Below, one piece after another: positions 54,761-62,879 of a stretch of DNA of 64,000 nt (the first letter of the stretch is position 1; every line of letters starts with the position of its first letter). Location of the stretch: the NCBI RefSeq assembly GCF_010729305.1, contig NZ_AP022574.1, forward strand, positions 1,116,001-1,180,000. Direction: 5' to 3'. The notes below the pieces were generated by a model. That model had not been told where the DNA came from. It ran no database searches and saw only the letters and a list, made by a program, of their open reading frames with translations. Made by a program: the position numbers and the translations under genes. This stretch comes from Mycolicibacterium psychrotolerans (GTDB taxonomy: Bacteria; Actinomycetota; Actinomycetes; Mycobacteriales; Mycobacteriaceae).

Positions 54761-55296
54761 GCGTGGGTACCTGCGTCCGCGCAGGCTTGCTGCGTGGCGA
54801 CCGCGTCGTTGTTGAGCTCGTCCGCTGTGGCGTTGAGAGTGTCCCGCCCGCCGCGCAGACCCATCTTGATCAGGAGTTTGGTGGCGTCGACCGACCACTG
54901 GCGCATCGGGTCGGCCACTGCAGGCGGAACGCCCGGGCCGCTGGCCGCGGCCATCGCGACTCCGGCTCCCTGCCGTAAGGCGGTGCGCCCCATGACGTTG
55001 CTGCTCTCGACAGCGGGGTCGGAGTAGTTCTCCGCGGCGAAGCCGTCGAGGGAGTCGGCGAAGTCCCCGTAGTACAGCGCGGTCGAATCGAGCACCTCGG
55101 CGAATTGGCTGCACGCCGCCACGGCCGCGGGGTCCGCGTTGTCGTTGCCGGGGGTGGCCACCTGCACGGGGGGCGCCGACGGGTCGGCGAGCGCATCGGC
55201 GGGTTGTGCCGCAGCGTGCGGAATCAGCAAAAGAGATGTGACGGTCGACACACACCCTGCCACGAGTGCTCGGCCCGCTCGATGTCCGGTGCTCAT
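54757..55296 (-). CDS. Secreted helical protein of unknown function
   Basis: 179 residues from ATG 55296 with GAGAGGAGAACG upstream. The signal peptide ends IPHAAAQ. The mature part is mostly helical with two cysteines (VAACSQFAEV and TQQACADAG) near its ends, which could form a disulfide. YYGDFADSLDGFAAENYSDP is the most distinctive segment. It is the first gene of the operon with the PknH-like lipoprotein. I recall similar exported proteins in mycobacteria without a function. Confidence 0.68.
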   Translation of the reverse strand: MSTGHRAGRALVAGCVSTVTSLLLIPHAAAQPADALADPSAPPVQVATPGNDNADPAAVAACSQFAEVLDSTALYYGDFADSLDGFAAENYSDPAVESSNVMGRTALRQGAGVAMAAASGPGVPPAVADPMRQWSVDATKLLIKMGLRGGRDTLNATADELNNDAVATQQACADAGTHA

Positions 55297-55623
55297 GTCC
55301 GTTCTCCTCTCGCTTCCGCGGCGTGATGGTCGCCAGCGAAACGTAATGATGGCACTGCATTTCACGCCATCGATCGGTGGACTCAATGCGTCGAAGATGA
55401 ACGGCTCGCCACACGCGGGTGGACTGCGATGGTCTATTCCTAGGTTATCGGCCATCTCACAGCCGACCTCACAGCATGCTTTCAGCAAAGGTGCGTACCC
55501 GATAGGAAGCAGGTCGAACTGCGTCACCGTGCGTTCACCGTGCCGACACCCGGTCAGTGGACGCTCTGCGGGTCAAGGCGATAAGAACCTGTTCCACACA
55601 CCACGAGAGGCGTCGTCAGACCA
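55297..55623. other. 327-bp divergent intergenic region
   Basis: This gap separates the secreted-protein operon (minus) from the first MspA-family gene (plus) and must hold both promoters. A minus-strand TAACCT and a plus-strand TAGGTT overlap near 55441-55447, but neither is positioned for a leaderless start. No gene, hairpin terminator or strong palindrome is evident in it. Confidence 0.45.
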
Positions 55624-56316
55624 ATGTTGAACCGCTATGTCACGCTCGCCGCTGCATGCCTGGCGGCGCCGGTATGGGCCGCGCCGATCGTTGCGGCGCA
55701 ACCGGCACCCGCCAACCCAGGTGTGGCGCCCGTCGCGGATGCGGCGCCGGCACCGCCACCCCCGCCCGACGGTGCGGTGCCGTCCGGCCCTCCCGGAGTT
55801 CTCGACACACCCGACGGATGGCACCTGGAAGTGGTGGGCAGCAACGAGACGCAGTTGCCTGTCGCGCCGCTGACCACAGCGATCTCGTCACGCGAATACC
55901 TGGTGAGCGGCACCTTCACCGGCAAGATCTCAGGTGAGGGCAAGACGACGCTGGCCGGCGGATCGATGGAAGCGGGCGAGCAGATCGGTTGCGGCATCAT
56001 CTCCGACGAGACGGAGATCAACCCGAGCGCGGGCATCACGCCCGGCATCGGCATCCCCTTCACGGGCAACCCGACGTTCGGCGCGGCCCTCGGCCTGGAG
56101 GGCAAGGTGTATCTCAAGCCCGGCACGGTGACCACAGTCGCGCTCGACAAGAAGTCCTTCAAGGGCACGTCGACCCGCATCACTCTGACCGGCGTCAGGG
56201 TCAAGACCGATCAGTGCGCGGGCCAGTCGTTCATCCGGTCGTACGCGATGCTGACCAGCTCGACCGACAACACCGACGACGTCATCACCTACCTCGGCGT
56301 GACCAAGGCGGTGTAG
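55624..56316 (+). CDS. MspA-family porin-like protein, copy 1
   Basis: 230 residues with a signal peptide (cleavage about AAQPAPA) and a Pro/Ala-rich linker (residues 25-55). The domain has the MspA-family pattern: GWHLEVVGSNETQLPVAPLT, SSREYLVSGTF, MEAGEQIGCGI, and a C-terminal AGQSFIRSYAMLTSS. MspA-type proteins form octameric beta-barrel pores in the mycolate outer membrane. This variant has two cysteines (GCGI, QCAGQ) and lacks the long loop region of MspA itself. It is followed after 75 bp by a clear paralogue. Confidence 0.82.
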   Translation: MLNRYVTLAAACLAAPVWAAPIVAAQPAPANPGVAPVADAAPAPPPPPDGAVPSGPPGVLDTPDGWHLEVVGSNETQLPVAPLTTAISSREYLVSGTFTGKISGEGKTTLAGGSMEAGEQIGCGIISDETEINPSAGITPGIGIPFTGNPTFGAALGLEGKVYLKPGTVTTVALDKKSFKGTSTRITLTGVRVKTDQCAGQSFIRSYAMLTSSTDNTDDVITYLGVTKAV

Positions 56317-56391
56317 GCCGGTCACGACTGCCGTTCCTTCTCGACAGCCCAGACTTCGGACATCGAAAGACCCTGAGAGGCCCCTCCACTC

Positions 56392-57081
56392 ATGAAGAAC
56401 AAGCTCCTCGCGCTGGTTGCCGCCGGCCTCGCCGTGCCGGCCATCACTGCACCCACCGCAATCGCGCAGCCGGCTCCGCCTGCCCCTCCACTGCCGCCGC
56501 CCGCTGATGCCGGCCCGCCGCCGGACAACGGCATCGTGGCCTCCGGGCCTCCTGGAACCGTCCAATCGCCCGACGGCTGGGTTCTGACCGTCGCCGCCAC
56601 CGGTGAGACGCAGTTGCCCATCGCTCCGCTGACCACGGCCGTGTCGTCGCGCGAGTACCTGGTGGGCGGCACCTTCGTAGGAACCGTGACGGGATCCGGC
56701 AAGACCAAGCTCAACGGTGGCGTGCTGGAAGCCGGCTACCAGATCGGCTGCGGCATCGAACTCGGCCAGGTCCGTCTGATCGGGTCGGTCGGTGTTGGTA
56801 CGTCGGGTTCGTCGCTGACCGGCGGTCTGGTGCCGACGGGCGTGAACTTCCCGATCGCAGGCAAGCTCGAGATCCATCTCAAGCCCGGTACGGTGAATCA
56901 GGTTGCGGTGGACAAGAAGTCCTTCAAGGCCGCACCGGCCCGCGTGACCCTCAAGGACATCCACATCAAGGTTGATGGTTGTGCGGGACAGTCGTTCCTC
57001 CGGTCCTATGCGACGCTGACGAGCTCGACGACGGATACCGACGACATCGTCGCCTACTACGGCGTCACGAAGTCCGTATGA
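56392..57081 (+). CDS. MspA-family porin-like protein, copy 2
   Basis: 229 residues, ATG 56392. It parallels copy 1 throughout: signal peptide ending AIAQPAP, Pro-rich linker, GWVLTVAATGETQLPIAPLT, SSREYLVGGTF, LEAGYQIGCGI, a variable middle, and CAGQSFLRSYATLTSS. The two copies share cysteine positions but differ in the central strands, as expected for subunits with different pore linings or for heteromers. Its stop overlaps the next start by four bases. Confidence 0.83.
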   Translation: MKNKLLALVAAGLAVPAITAPTAIAQPAPPAPPLPPPADAGPPPDNGIVASGPPGTVQSPDGWVLTVAATGETQLPIAPLTTAVSSREYLVGGTFVGTVTGSGKTKLNGGVLEAGYQIGCGIELGQVRLIGSVGVGTSGSSLTGGLVPTGVNFPIAGKLEIHLKPGTVNQVAVDKKSFKAAPARVTLKDIHIKVDGCAGQSFLRSYATLTSSTTDTDDIVAYYGVTKSV

Positions 57082-57725
57082 CCCATGTGATCAGGCAGGC
57101 ACCGGCGGCGCTTCTCGCCGCCGGTGCCGCCGTCGTCCTCGCGTCCACCGCGCAGGCTCAGCCGCCCCTTCCGCCGGAACCCCCGGCGCCACCACCGTCA
57201 CCGGGTCCCACCATCCCGGTGATCGGTGCACCACTCGGTTCGAACGGCTGGAACGTGTTGGCGCAGAGCAACCCTCAGGGACCGACCGGTCCGCTCGGCG
57301 TGCCCGAGATCCCCGGTATCCAGCGGGACACGGTGCTCGGTCAGAATCCGGTGCCGTCTGCACCCGGTGCGGGGCCGGGTGTTGTGCCGAGTCTGCGAGC
57401 GTTCAACAACGCCTACGGCGTTCCGCAGAACGAGGTCCCGGCGGCGCCGGGGCAGGGTCAGCAGTTCGACGTGGCACCCGGCGACGAGAACGCCGACGTG
57501 AATGGCCGGACGTGGCTGGGCCGCTACATCGACCTGTACCGCGACGGACGGCTCCGCGGCTCCCTGCTGGGCCAGTCGCCCCAGCAGCAACTGGGAGAGC
57601 CGTTGCCGGGCACCGCTCCGCCGCGGGGGACGAACATCCCTCCGGGACTCGTACAGTTCCTGCCCGATCCTGCGGGCCCTGCACCGGAGGGTCCGCAGGC
57701 AATGCCGGTGGTACCGCCGGCCTGA
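57078..57725 (+). CDS. Proline-rich secreted protein of the MspA-family operon
   Basis: 215 residues from ATG 57078 (ATGA overlap with copy 2). A signal peptide ends TAQAQPP, and the mature chain is Pro/Gly-rich (PPEPPAPPPSPGP, GPTGPLG, PGAGPGVVP) with few hydrophobic strands; WLGRYIDLYRDGRLRGSLLG is the only dense region. Its tight coupling suggests it works with the porin-like proteins, for example as a spacer or assembly factor, but no function is known. A strong hairpin follows at 57757. Confidence 0.68.
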   Translation: MTHVIRQAPAALLAAGAAVVLASTAQAQPPLPPEPPAPPPSPGPTIPVIGAPLGSNGWNVLAQSNPQGPTGPLGVPEIPGIQRDTVLGQNPVPSAPGAGPGVVPSLRAFNNAYGVPQNEVPAAPGQGQQFDVAPGDENADVNGRTWLGRYIDLYRDGRLRGSLLGQSPQQQLGEPLPGTAPPRGTNIPPGLVQFLPDPAGPAPEGPQAMPVVPPA

Positions 57726-57756
57726 CGGTCTCCGCCTACGGCCTGACACCACGGAG

Positions 57757-57787
57757 ATCGGCCCCTGCCCACGCGGCGGGGGCCGAT
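57757..57787 (+). terminator. Terminator of the MspA-family operon
   Basis: A 13-base stem with one mismatch (57757-57769 with 57775-57787) encloses a CACGC loop, 32 bases after the stop of the proline-rich gene. No T-run follows. Confidence 0.65.
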
Positions 57788-57837
57788 TGACGTTGCAGCC
57801 CAAAATTTTCTCGGCTACGGGACCTGCGTGACAAAGA

Positions 57838-57870
57838 AATCGGTCCCCGCTGATGCAGCGGGGACCGATT
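57838..57870 (-). terminator. Intrinsic terminator of the internally duplicated secreted-protein gene
   Basis: A perfect 15-bp stem, AATCGGTCCCCGCTG (57838-57852) with its complement (57856-57870), has a three-base loop. Read on the minus strand it is followed by TTTCTTTG, so it is a standard stem plus U-rich tail ending the gene whose stop is 13 bases upstream. Confidence 0.8.
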
Positions 57871-57882
57871 CCGGTGGTGAGG

Positions 57883-59190
57883 TCAGGCGGCGTCGGCCTC
57901 AGGCTTGCGGTGCTTGCCGCCGGTCGACGCGCCGGACGTCTCAGCCGACGCGCCGGATGTGGCGGTGTCCGACGACGGCTTCTCGGTCGCGCTCGTCTCT
58001 GCCTTGGTCCCAGCCTTATCGTCAGCCTTGCTGTCCGACTTCGTATCAGACTTGTCGGACTCGGCGTCTGCCGGTGCGTCGGTCGTGCTGTCGGACTGGT
58101 CCTCATCTTCGGGCGCTCTGTGCTTGGGGCCCTCGCTCTTCGGCGCGTCCGTGGTGTCAGAGCCAGCAACGTCCTCCGTGGGGGACGCCTCCGGCTGCTG
58201 CTCCACAGCGCTGTGATCCCGGGTGGCCTCGGCGAGGAGCGGATGCACGCCGCTGTCGAACACGCCGGCCGCGGTGGCGTCACCGGCGAGCAGATTCGGT
58301 GCCTGGCGCGACTGCAGTGCCGTCGCCCCGGAGGTGCCGCCGAAGATCTGCGAGACGATGTTCTTGTCGTACGCGATCTCGGACTTGATCGAGTTGCTGA
58401 TGCCGGGGAGGGCGCCCTGCAGATTGGTGCGGACGGTGTTGACGTAGGCGGGGATCTCCGCGGTGCGGTTGGTCAGCACGTACGTCGCGACCGAGAACGG
58501 CAGGCCGGCCAATTGCACCACCGCGTTGACGGCTTTACCCACCGCGATCGAGACACCGTAGATGTTGTGGTACGGAATGGTCAGCAGCTGCAAGAACAGC
58601 GTGCCCGGATCAGCCTGCGCCGTAACGGTGTCGGCCGCGGACTTGACGGTGGCGGTGTCCTGGTTTCCGCCGAACAGTTGCGCGAGGAGGTCGAGGTCGT
58701 AGCCGATCTCCGACTGCACCGAGTCGACCACACCGGGGATGGCGTTGCCCAGGTTGTTGCGGACGGTCTGAAGGTAGGCCGGGAGCTCGGCGGTGCGGTT
58801 GGTCAGCACGTACGTCGCGACCGAGAAGGGCAGAGAGACGAGCTGGACGACGGCGTTGACGGCCTTGCCCAGGGCGATCGAGACTGCGTAGACGTTGTGG
58901 TACGGCGCGGTCAGCAGCTGCAGCAGCAGCGTGCCGGTGTCGACTCCGGACAGCTCGGCCATCGTGTCGACCGCCTCGACGAGCTTGGCGTCCTCGATCG
59001 GGGCGACCGAGCCGCCGAGCGTCCGCGCCGACGGCGGGACGGGATCGAAAGAGGTGACGGCGGCCGACAATTCGACGGGGATCGTCGCGATGGCCAGGGG
59101 GGATTCGTGGATGGTCGGGGTCATCGCCGGGGCCGCCAGGCAGGCAGCCGAGACGAATGCCACGAGAGGTTTGCCAATGGACGAGTGCAT
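57883..59190 (-). CDS. Secreted protein with a 110-residue tandem duplication
   Basis: 435 residues from ATG 59190 (GAAGG upstream). The N-terminal signal sequence runs to about residue 22. Two copies of a module, each opening with GTL(L/F)LQLLT(A/I)PYHN and containing AVNAVVQL, LPFSVATYVLTNRTAE and PAY, occur 110 residues apart (codons offset by 330 bp). After residue 310 the protein ends in a long acidic/Ser/Lys-rich low-complexity tail. The modules are hydrophobic and could be membrane-active. No family is recognised. Confidence 0.72.
   Translation of the reverse strand: MHSSIGKPLVAFVSAACLAAPAMTPTIHESPLAIATIPVELSAAVTSFDPVPPSARTLGGSVAPIEDAKLVEAVDTMAELSGVDTGTLLLQLLTAPYHNVYAVSIALGKAVNAVVQLVSLPFSVATYVLTNRTAELPAYLQTVRNNLGNAIPGVVDSVQSEIGYDLDLLAQLFGGNQDTATVKSAADTVTAQADPGTLFLQLLTIPYHNIYGVSIAVGKAVNAVVQLAGLPFSVATYVLTNRTAEIPAYVNTVRTNLQGALPGISNSIKSEIAYDKNIVSQIFGGTSGATALQSRQAPNLLAGDATAAGVFDSGVHPLLAEATRDHSAVEQQPEASPTEDVAGSDTTDAPKSEGPKHRAPEDEDQSDSTTDAPADAESDKSDTKSDSKADDKAGTKAETSATEKPSSDTATSGASAETSGASTGGKHRKPEADAA
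58348..58968. repeat. 330-bp-offset tandem repeat within the secreted-protein gene
   Basis: The stretch CGGTGCGGTTGGTCAGCACG begins at 58461 and recurs at 58791, with near-identical neighbouring sequence on both sides, giving two copies 330 bp apart. Identity is strongest over the codons for the LPFSVATYVLTNRTAE segment. This is an in-frame gene-internal duplication. Confidence 0.75.
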
Positions 59191-59329
59191 ACCGTCGCCT
59201 TCGTAAAGGGGTGTCAGGACGGACGGAAATGTACGGGCTGCACGCATGGGCTGCCGGAACGCACAGCGGCACAGAGGTTCTCACCGGTTGAACGGACGGT
59301 GACCTTCCTGGCAGGCGCGGTTGAGCGGC

Positions 59330-59920
59330 TCAGACGGGCCGCGGCGCGACCAGGGCCGTGGCCGCGGCGACCGCCGGTTCGGTGATGCCCACGACGTCGC
59401 GGTCTTCTTCGACGAAGAACGCCGTGAGTTCCCGTAGCCCGCCGAGCAGGATCAGCGCCATCGGCGGCGACACCGGTCTCAGGCCGGCGCGCTCGAAGCC
59501 GGGGTTGTTCGTCAACGTCACGAGCAACTCGGTGAGATCGCCCATCACCTGCCGGTTGAGTGGCCGTGCCACCACGCCCAGCGCCGGGGCCTCGCGGATC
59601 CAGCACAGCGTGATCGCCGGCCGGGCCCGGATGTGCGCGACATAGGCGTCGACGGCCGAGCGGATCTGCGCCCGCCAGTCGTCGGCGGGGACGACCGCGC
59701 TGCGGATTCCGGCGATGAGGTCGCTGTTGTTGCGGCGCAGCAGTTCGATCAGGCACTGCTCCTTGCCGGCGAACTGCTCGTAGAACGTGCGCTTCGAGGT
59801 GCGCGCATGCCGGACGATGTCGGCCACCGTGGTGTCGCGGTAGCCGCGCTCGACGATCGAGGTGGTCAACCCGTCGAGCAGGCGATCCACCATCGGCGCC
59901 AGCACCGGCGTCTCGCTCAT
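59330..59920 (-). CDS. TetR-family regulator divergent from the P450 gene
   Basis: 196 residues from ATG 59920 with AAGGGTGAG upstream. The helix-turn-helix is YRDTTVADIVRHARTSKRTF, then YEQFAGKEQCLIELL. It occupies the place of Rv0135c beside cyp138 in M. tuberculosis as I recall that locus. Two perfect inverted repeats lie in the 47-bp divergent gap and in the first codons of the P450 gene, suitable operators for it. Confidence 0.87.
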   Translation of the reverse strand: MSETPVLAPMVDRLLDGLTTSIVERGYRDTTVADIVRHARTSKRTFYEQFAGKEQCLIELLRRNNSDLIAGIRSAVVPADDWRAQIRSAVDAYVAHIRARPAITLCWIREAPALGVVARPLNRQVMGDLTELLVTLTNNPGFERAGLRPVSPPMALILLGGLRELTAFFVEEDRDVVGITEPAVAAATALVAPRPV

Positions 59921-59950
59921 GTTCTCACCCTTGCGTTCCCGTGGTACCAA

Positions 59951-59965
59951 CCGGTACCGTACCGG
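59951..59965. promoter_or_regulatory. TetR operator candidate 1 in the cyp138 promoter
   Basis: CCGGTAC-C-GTACCGG is a perfect 7-1-7 inverted repeat that spans the predicted -10 box TACCGT (59955-59960) of the P450 gene. Bound repressor would block RNA polymerase at that box and also cover the upstream region of the regulator gene. Confidence 0.6.
59955..59960 (+). promoter_or_regulatory. -10 box of a leaderless promoter for the P450 gene
   Basis: TACCGT fits TANNNT and is followed by seven bases and ATG 59968; no Shine-Dalgarno sequence is present. This supports ATG 59968 over the GTG at 59941, which would place the start before the promoter. Confidence 0.55.
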
Positions 59966-59967
59966 AC

Positions 59968-61296
59968 ATGACTGTGGTACACCGCAGTACCACGCCGCTG
60001 ACCGCGGCGCGGCTGCCACCGAGTCCTGCCATTCCCAGGGCCCTGCAGGGCCTCGCGTTCTCGGTCTCCCGGAAATGGACGGTGCGCCAGATCGCGCGCC
60101 GCTTCGGCGACGTGTTCACCATGACGATCCCCGTGTTCGGCCGCACCGTGATCGTCGCCGACCCTGTGCTGGCCAAACAGGTGTTCATGGCCAACCCCGA
60201 CGAGGTCGGCAACATCCTGCCGAACCTGTCGCGCGTCCTCGGTCCCGGCTCGGTGTTCGCCCTCGACGGCACCGACCACCGGCTGCGCCGCAAACTGCTG
60301 ACACCTCCGCTGCACGGCAAGAGCATCAAGAACTACGAACGCATCTTCGAAGAGGAGACGCTGCGCGAAGCCGAGAGTTGGCCGGAGGGCGAGTCTTTCG
60401 AGACGCTCGAGCCGATGATGAGGATCACGCTGAACGTGATCCTGCGCGCCGTCTTCGGTGCCGACGGCGCGCATCTGGACGAACTGCGCCGCAACATCCC
60501 GCCGTGGGTCACGCTCGGGTCGCGGCTGGCGGTGCTGCCGATGCCGTCGCGCACGTACGGCCGCTTCACCCCGTGGGGCCGGCTCGCGCAGTACCGCAAG
60601 CGCTACGACGAGGTCATCGGCCGGCTCATCGACGCCGTGCTGGCCGACCCGAACCTGGACACGCGCGACGACGTGCTCTCGCTGCTGTTGCGCAGCACCT
60701 ACGAGGACGGTTCGACGATGTCTCGTCAGGACGTCGGCGACGAACTGCTCACGCTGCTGGCCGCCGGCCACGAGACCACCGCGGCCACGCTGGGATGGGC
60801 CTTCGAACGCATCACGCGGCACCCCGAGGTGCTGTCGCGGCTGGCCGCCGAGGCCGACACCGACGACAACGAATACCGGCAGGCGACCCTTCTCGAGATC
60901 CAGCGCACCCGCACGATCATCGACTTCGCCGGCCGGCACGTGCACGCGCCGGCCTTCGAGCTCGGCGAATGGGTGATCCCGCAAGGCTATTCGATCCTGG
61001 TGGCGATCGCGCAGATGCACCGGCGCGCCGACGACTTCCCGGACCCGCAGCGGTTCGACCCGCAGCGCTTCGTCGGGCAACGGCCGCCGACCTTCGCCCA
61101 CATCCCGTTCGGCGGCGGCACCCGCCGGTGCGTCGGCGCCACCTTCGCCAATGTCGAGATGGATGTCGTGCTGCGGACGGTATTGCGGCACTTCGAGATC
61201 GAGCCGACCACCGCGCCCCCGGAGAAGTCGCACTTCCGCGGTGTCGCGCACACGCCGAAGGACGGCGGACGCATCGTGGTGCGCCGCCGCCCCTAG
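59968..61296 (+). CDS. cyp138: Cytochrome P450, CYP138-like
   Basis: 442 residues. The oxygen-activation helix is AGHETTAATL, the ExxR pair is in LLEIQRTR (Glu310, Arg313), and the haem-binding loop is FGGGTRRCVGA with Cys388. Length and gene neighbourhood (divergent TetR, then MsrA, SnoaL-like and epimerase genes) match Rv0136, so CYP138 is the best name, from recall. It needs ferredoxin and reductase partners not present here. The substrate of CYP138 is not well defined. Confidence 0.82.
   Translation: MTVVHRSTTPLTAARLPPSPAIPRALQGLAFSVSRKWTVRQIARRFGDVFTMTIPVFGRTVIVADPVLAKQVFMANPDEVGNILPNLSRVLGPGSVFALDGTDHRLRRKLLTPPLHGKSIKNYERIFEEETLREAESWPEGESFETLEPMMRITLNVILRAVFGADGAHLDELRRNIPPWVTLGSRLAVLPMPSRTYGRFTPWGRLAQYRKRYDEVIGRLIDAVLADPNLDTRDDVLSLLLRSTYEDGSTMSRQDVGDELLTLLAAGHETTAATLGWAFERITRHPEVLSRLAAEADTDDNEYRQATLLEIQRTRTIIDFAGRHVHAPAFELGEWVIPQGYSILVAIAQMHRRADDFPDPQRFDPQRFVGQRPPTFAHIPFGGGTRRCVGATFANVEMDVVLRTVLRHFEIEPTTAPPEKSHFRGVAHTPKDGGRIVVRRRP
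59974..59993. promoter_or_regulatory. TetR operator candidate 2 within the P450 start
   Basis: GTGGTAC-ACCGCA-GTACCAC is a perfect 7-6-7 inverted repeat inside codons 3-9 of the P450 gene. The GTGGTAC half also appears at 59941-59947, so the regulator may bind several sites across the start region. Confidence 0.5.
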
Positions 61297-61309
61297 ACGG
61301 TCGCGCGAA

Positions 61310-61819
61310 TCAGACCTGCGTCCGCTTCGGCAGCTTCCAGCCCGCCCGCGGGAAGTGGCAGGTGTAGCCGTTCGGGTAGTGCAGCAGGTAGTCCTGGTGC
61401 TCCGGCTCGGCCTCCCAGAAGTCGGGGGCCGGGCTCACCTCGGTGACCACCTTGCCGGGCCACAGCCCCGAGGCGTCGACGTCGGCGATCGTGTCGAGCG
61501 CGACCTCGCGCTGCTCGTCGTCGACGTAGAAGATCTCGGACCGGTAGCTCGTCCCGACGTCGTTGCCCTGACGGTTCTTCGTCGTCGGATCGTGGATCTG
61601 GAAGAAGAACTCCAGCAGCGCGCGGTAGTCGGTCTGCGCCGGGTCGTAGACGATCTCGACGGCCTCGGCATGGCCCGGGTGGTTGCGGTAGGTGGGGTGG
61701 TCGTTCTGCCCGCCGGTGTAGCCGACCCGGGTGGACACCACGCCGGGCTGCCTGCGGATCAGATCCTGCATGCCCCAGAAGCAGCCACCGGCCAGCACGG
61801 CCCGCTTGTGTTCGCTCAC
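61310..61819 (-). CDS. msrA: Peptide methionine sulfoxide reductase MsrA
   Basis: 169 residues from GTG 61819. The catalytic motif is AGGCFWGMQ with Cys13, followed by [19 protein letters not shown] and FFQIHDPTT, all diagnostic of MsrA. It reduces methionine-S-sulfoxide. The start overlaps the MsrB stop by four bases, so the two stereospecific reductases are co-translated. It converges with the P450 gene with 13 bp between stops. Confidence 0.95.
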   Translation of the reverse strand: MSEHKRAVLAGGCFWGMQDLIRRQPGVVSTRVGYTGGQNDHPTYRNHPGHAEAVEIVYDPAQTDYRALLEFFFQIHDPTTKNRQGNDVGTSYRSEIFYVDDEQREVALDTIADVDASGLWPGKVVTEVSPAPDFWEAEPEHQDYLLHYPNGYTCHFPRAGWKLPKRTQV

Positions 61820-62295
61820 GCTTGCTCCTCATCGGCGGTCGAGTTGTCTGTGTCGGTGAACAATCCACGGTACTGCCCGTATCCCTGCTCCTCGAGTTCG
61901 TCGAGGTGGACGAAGCGCAGCGCCGCGGAATTGATGCAGTAGCGCAGTCCGCCGTCGGCGCGGGGGCCGTCGGTGAACAGGTGCCCGAGATGGCTGTCGC
62001 CGTGTGCGGAGCGCACCTCGGTCCTGATCATCAGGTGCGAGAAGTCACGCTTCTCGTGGACGTTGGCGCTCTCGATCGGCCGGGTGAAACTCGGCCAGCC
62101 GGTGCCGCTGTCGAACTTGTCGACCGAGGCGAACAGCGGTTCGCCGGACACCACGTCGACGTAGATGCCGGGTTCGTGGTTGTCCCAGTACTCGCCGGTG
62201 AACGGTCGCTCGGTGCCATTGCGCTGGGTGACGTGGTACTGCTCGGGCGACAAGGCGTCGACCGCTTTCGGGTTCTTGTTGTAAACCTTCGACAT
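61816..62295 (-). CDS. msrB: Peptide methionine sulfoxide reductase MsrB
   Basis: 159 residues from ATG 62295. [42 protein letters not shown] and the catalytic [14 protein letters not shown] (Cys120) define MsrB. Cys120 is the only cysteine: the zinc-binding CxxC pairs and the resolving cysteine (SGC in other forms) are absent, so recycling must use an external thiol. In M. tuberculosis msrA and msrB are not adjacent; here they are a coupled pair inserted in the CYP138 block. Confidence 0.93.
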   Translation of the reverse strand: MSKVYNKNPKAVDALSPEQYHVTQRNGTERPFTGEYWDNHEPGIYVDVVSGEPLFASVDKFDSGTGWPSFTRPIESANVHEKRDFSHLMIRTEVRSAHGDSHLGHLFTDGPRADGGLRYCINSAALRFVHLDELEEQGYGQYRGLFTDTDNSTADEEQA

Positions 62296-62355
62296 AGTGT
62301 TTCCATAACGGCCTGTGCTGCGCATTTGTTCCGTGCGCCCCTCGACAACGCCGGG

Positions 62356-62369
62356 TAGAACGTGTTCTA
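62356..62369. promoter_or_regulatory. KstR-type operator
   Basis: TAGAAC-GT-GTTCTA is a perfect palindrome and matches every fixed position of the KstR consensus TNNAACNNGTTNNA. It lies nine bases before the GTG of the SnoaL-like gene and 61 bases from the msrB start. KstR is the mycobacterial repressor of cholesterol-ring and side-chain catabolism genes. Confidence 0.7.
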
Positions 62370-62378
62370 GTTCTTGTC

Positions 62379-62879
62379 GTGACAGCCAGTGCTTTCTCGC
62401 GGGAGGAACTCGCGGACGCGTTCGCCGTGTTCGAGCGGACCGTCGACCGCGCGGCGGGGACGCGCGACTGGGATCCCTGGGTCGAGCAGTACACCGACGA
62501 CGTGCTCTACATCGAGCACGCGGCGGGCACCATGCGCGGACGCGAGGAGGTGCGGCCCTGGATCTGGAACACCATGGAGAGCTTCCCCGGTAATCACATG
62601 ACGGCGTTCCCGGCGCTGTGGAAGGTTTTCGACCCCGACACCGGCCGCGTCATCTGCGAACTCGACAACCCGATGCGCGACCCTGGCGACGGCACGATCA
62701 TCAGCGCCACCAACATCTCGATCGTCACCTACGCCGGCGACGGCAAGTGGCGCCGCCAGGAGGACATCTACAACCCGCTGCGCTTCGTCAAGGCCACCCT
62801 GAAGTGGTGCGCGAAGGCCCAGGAACTCGGCACCCTGCCCGACGAGGCGGCCGAGTGGATGGCCCGGGTGAGTCGATGA
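62379..62879 (+). CDS. SnoaL/NTF2-like protein (Rv0138-like)
   Basis: 166 residues from GTG 62379. The cone-like NTF2/SnoaL fold is suggested by [40 protein letters not shown] and [20 protein letters not shown], the last being a typical final strand. Members are isomerases, dehydratases or binding proteins for ring compounds and steroids. It overlaps the epimerase gene by four bases, and both lie behind the KstR-type site, pointing to steroid metabolism. Confidence 0.82.
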   Translation: MTASAFSREELADAFAVFERTVDRAAGTRDWDPWVEQYTDDVLYIEHAAGTMRGREEVRPWIWNTMESFPGNHMTAFPALWKVFDPDTGRVICELDNPMRDPGDGTIISATNISIVTYAGDGKWRRQEDIYNPLRFVKATLKWCAKAQELGTLPDEAAEWMARVSR

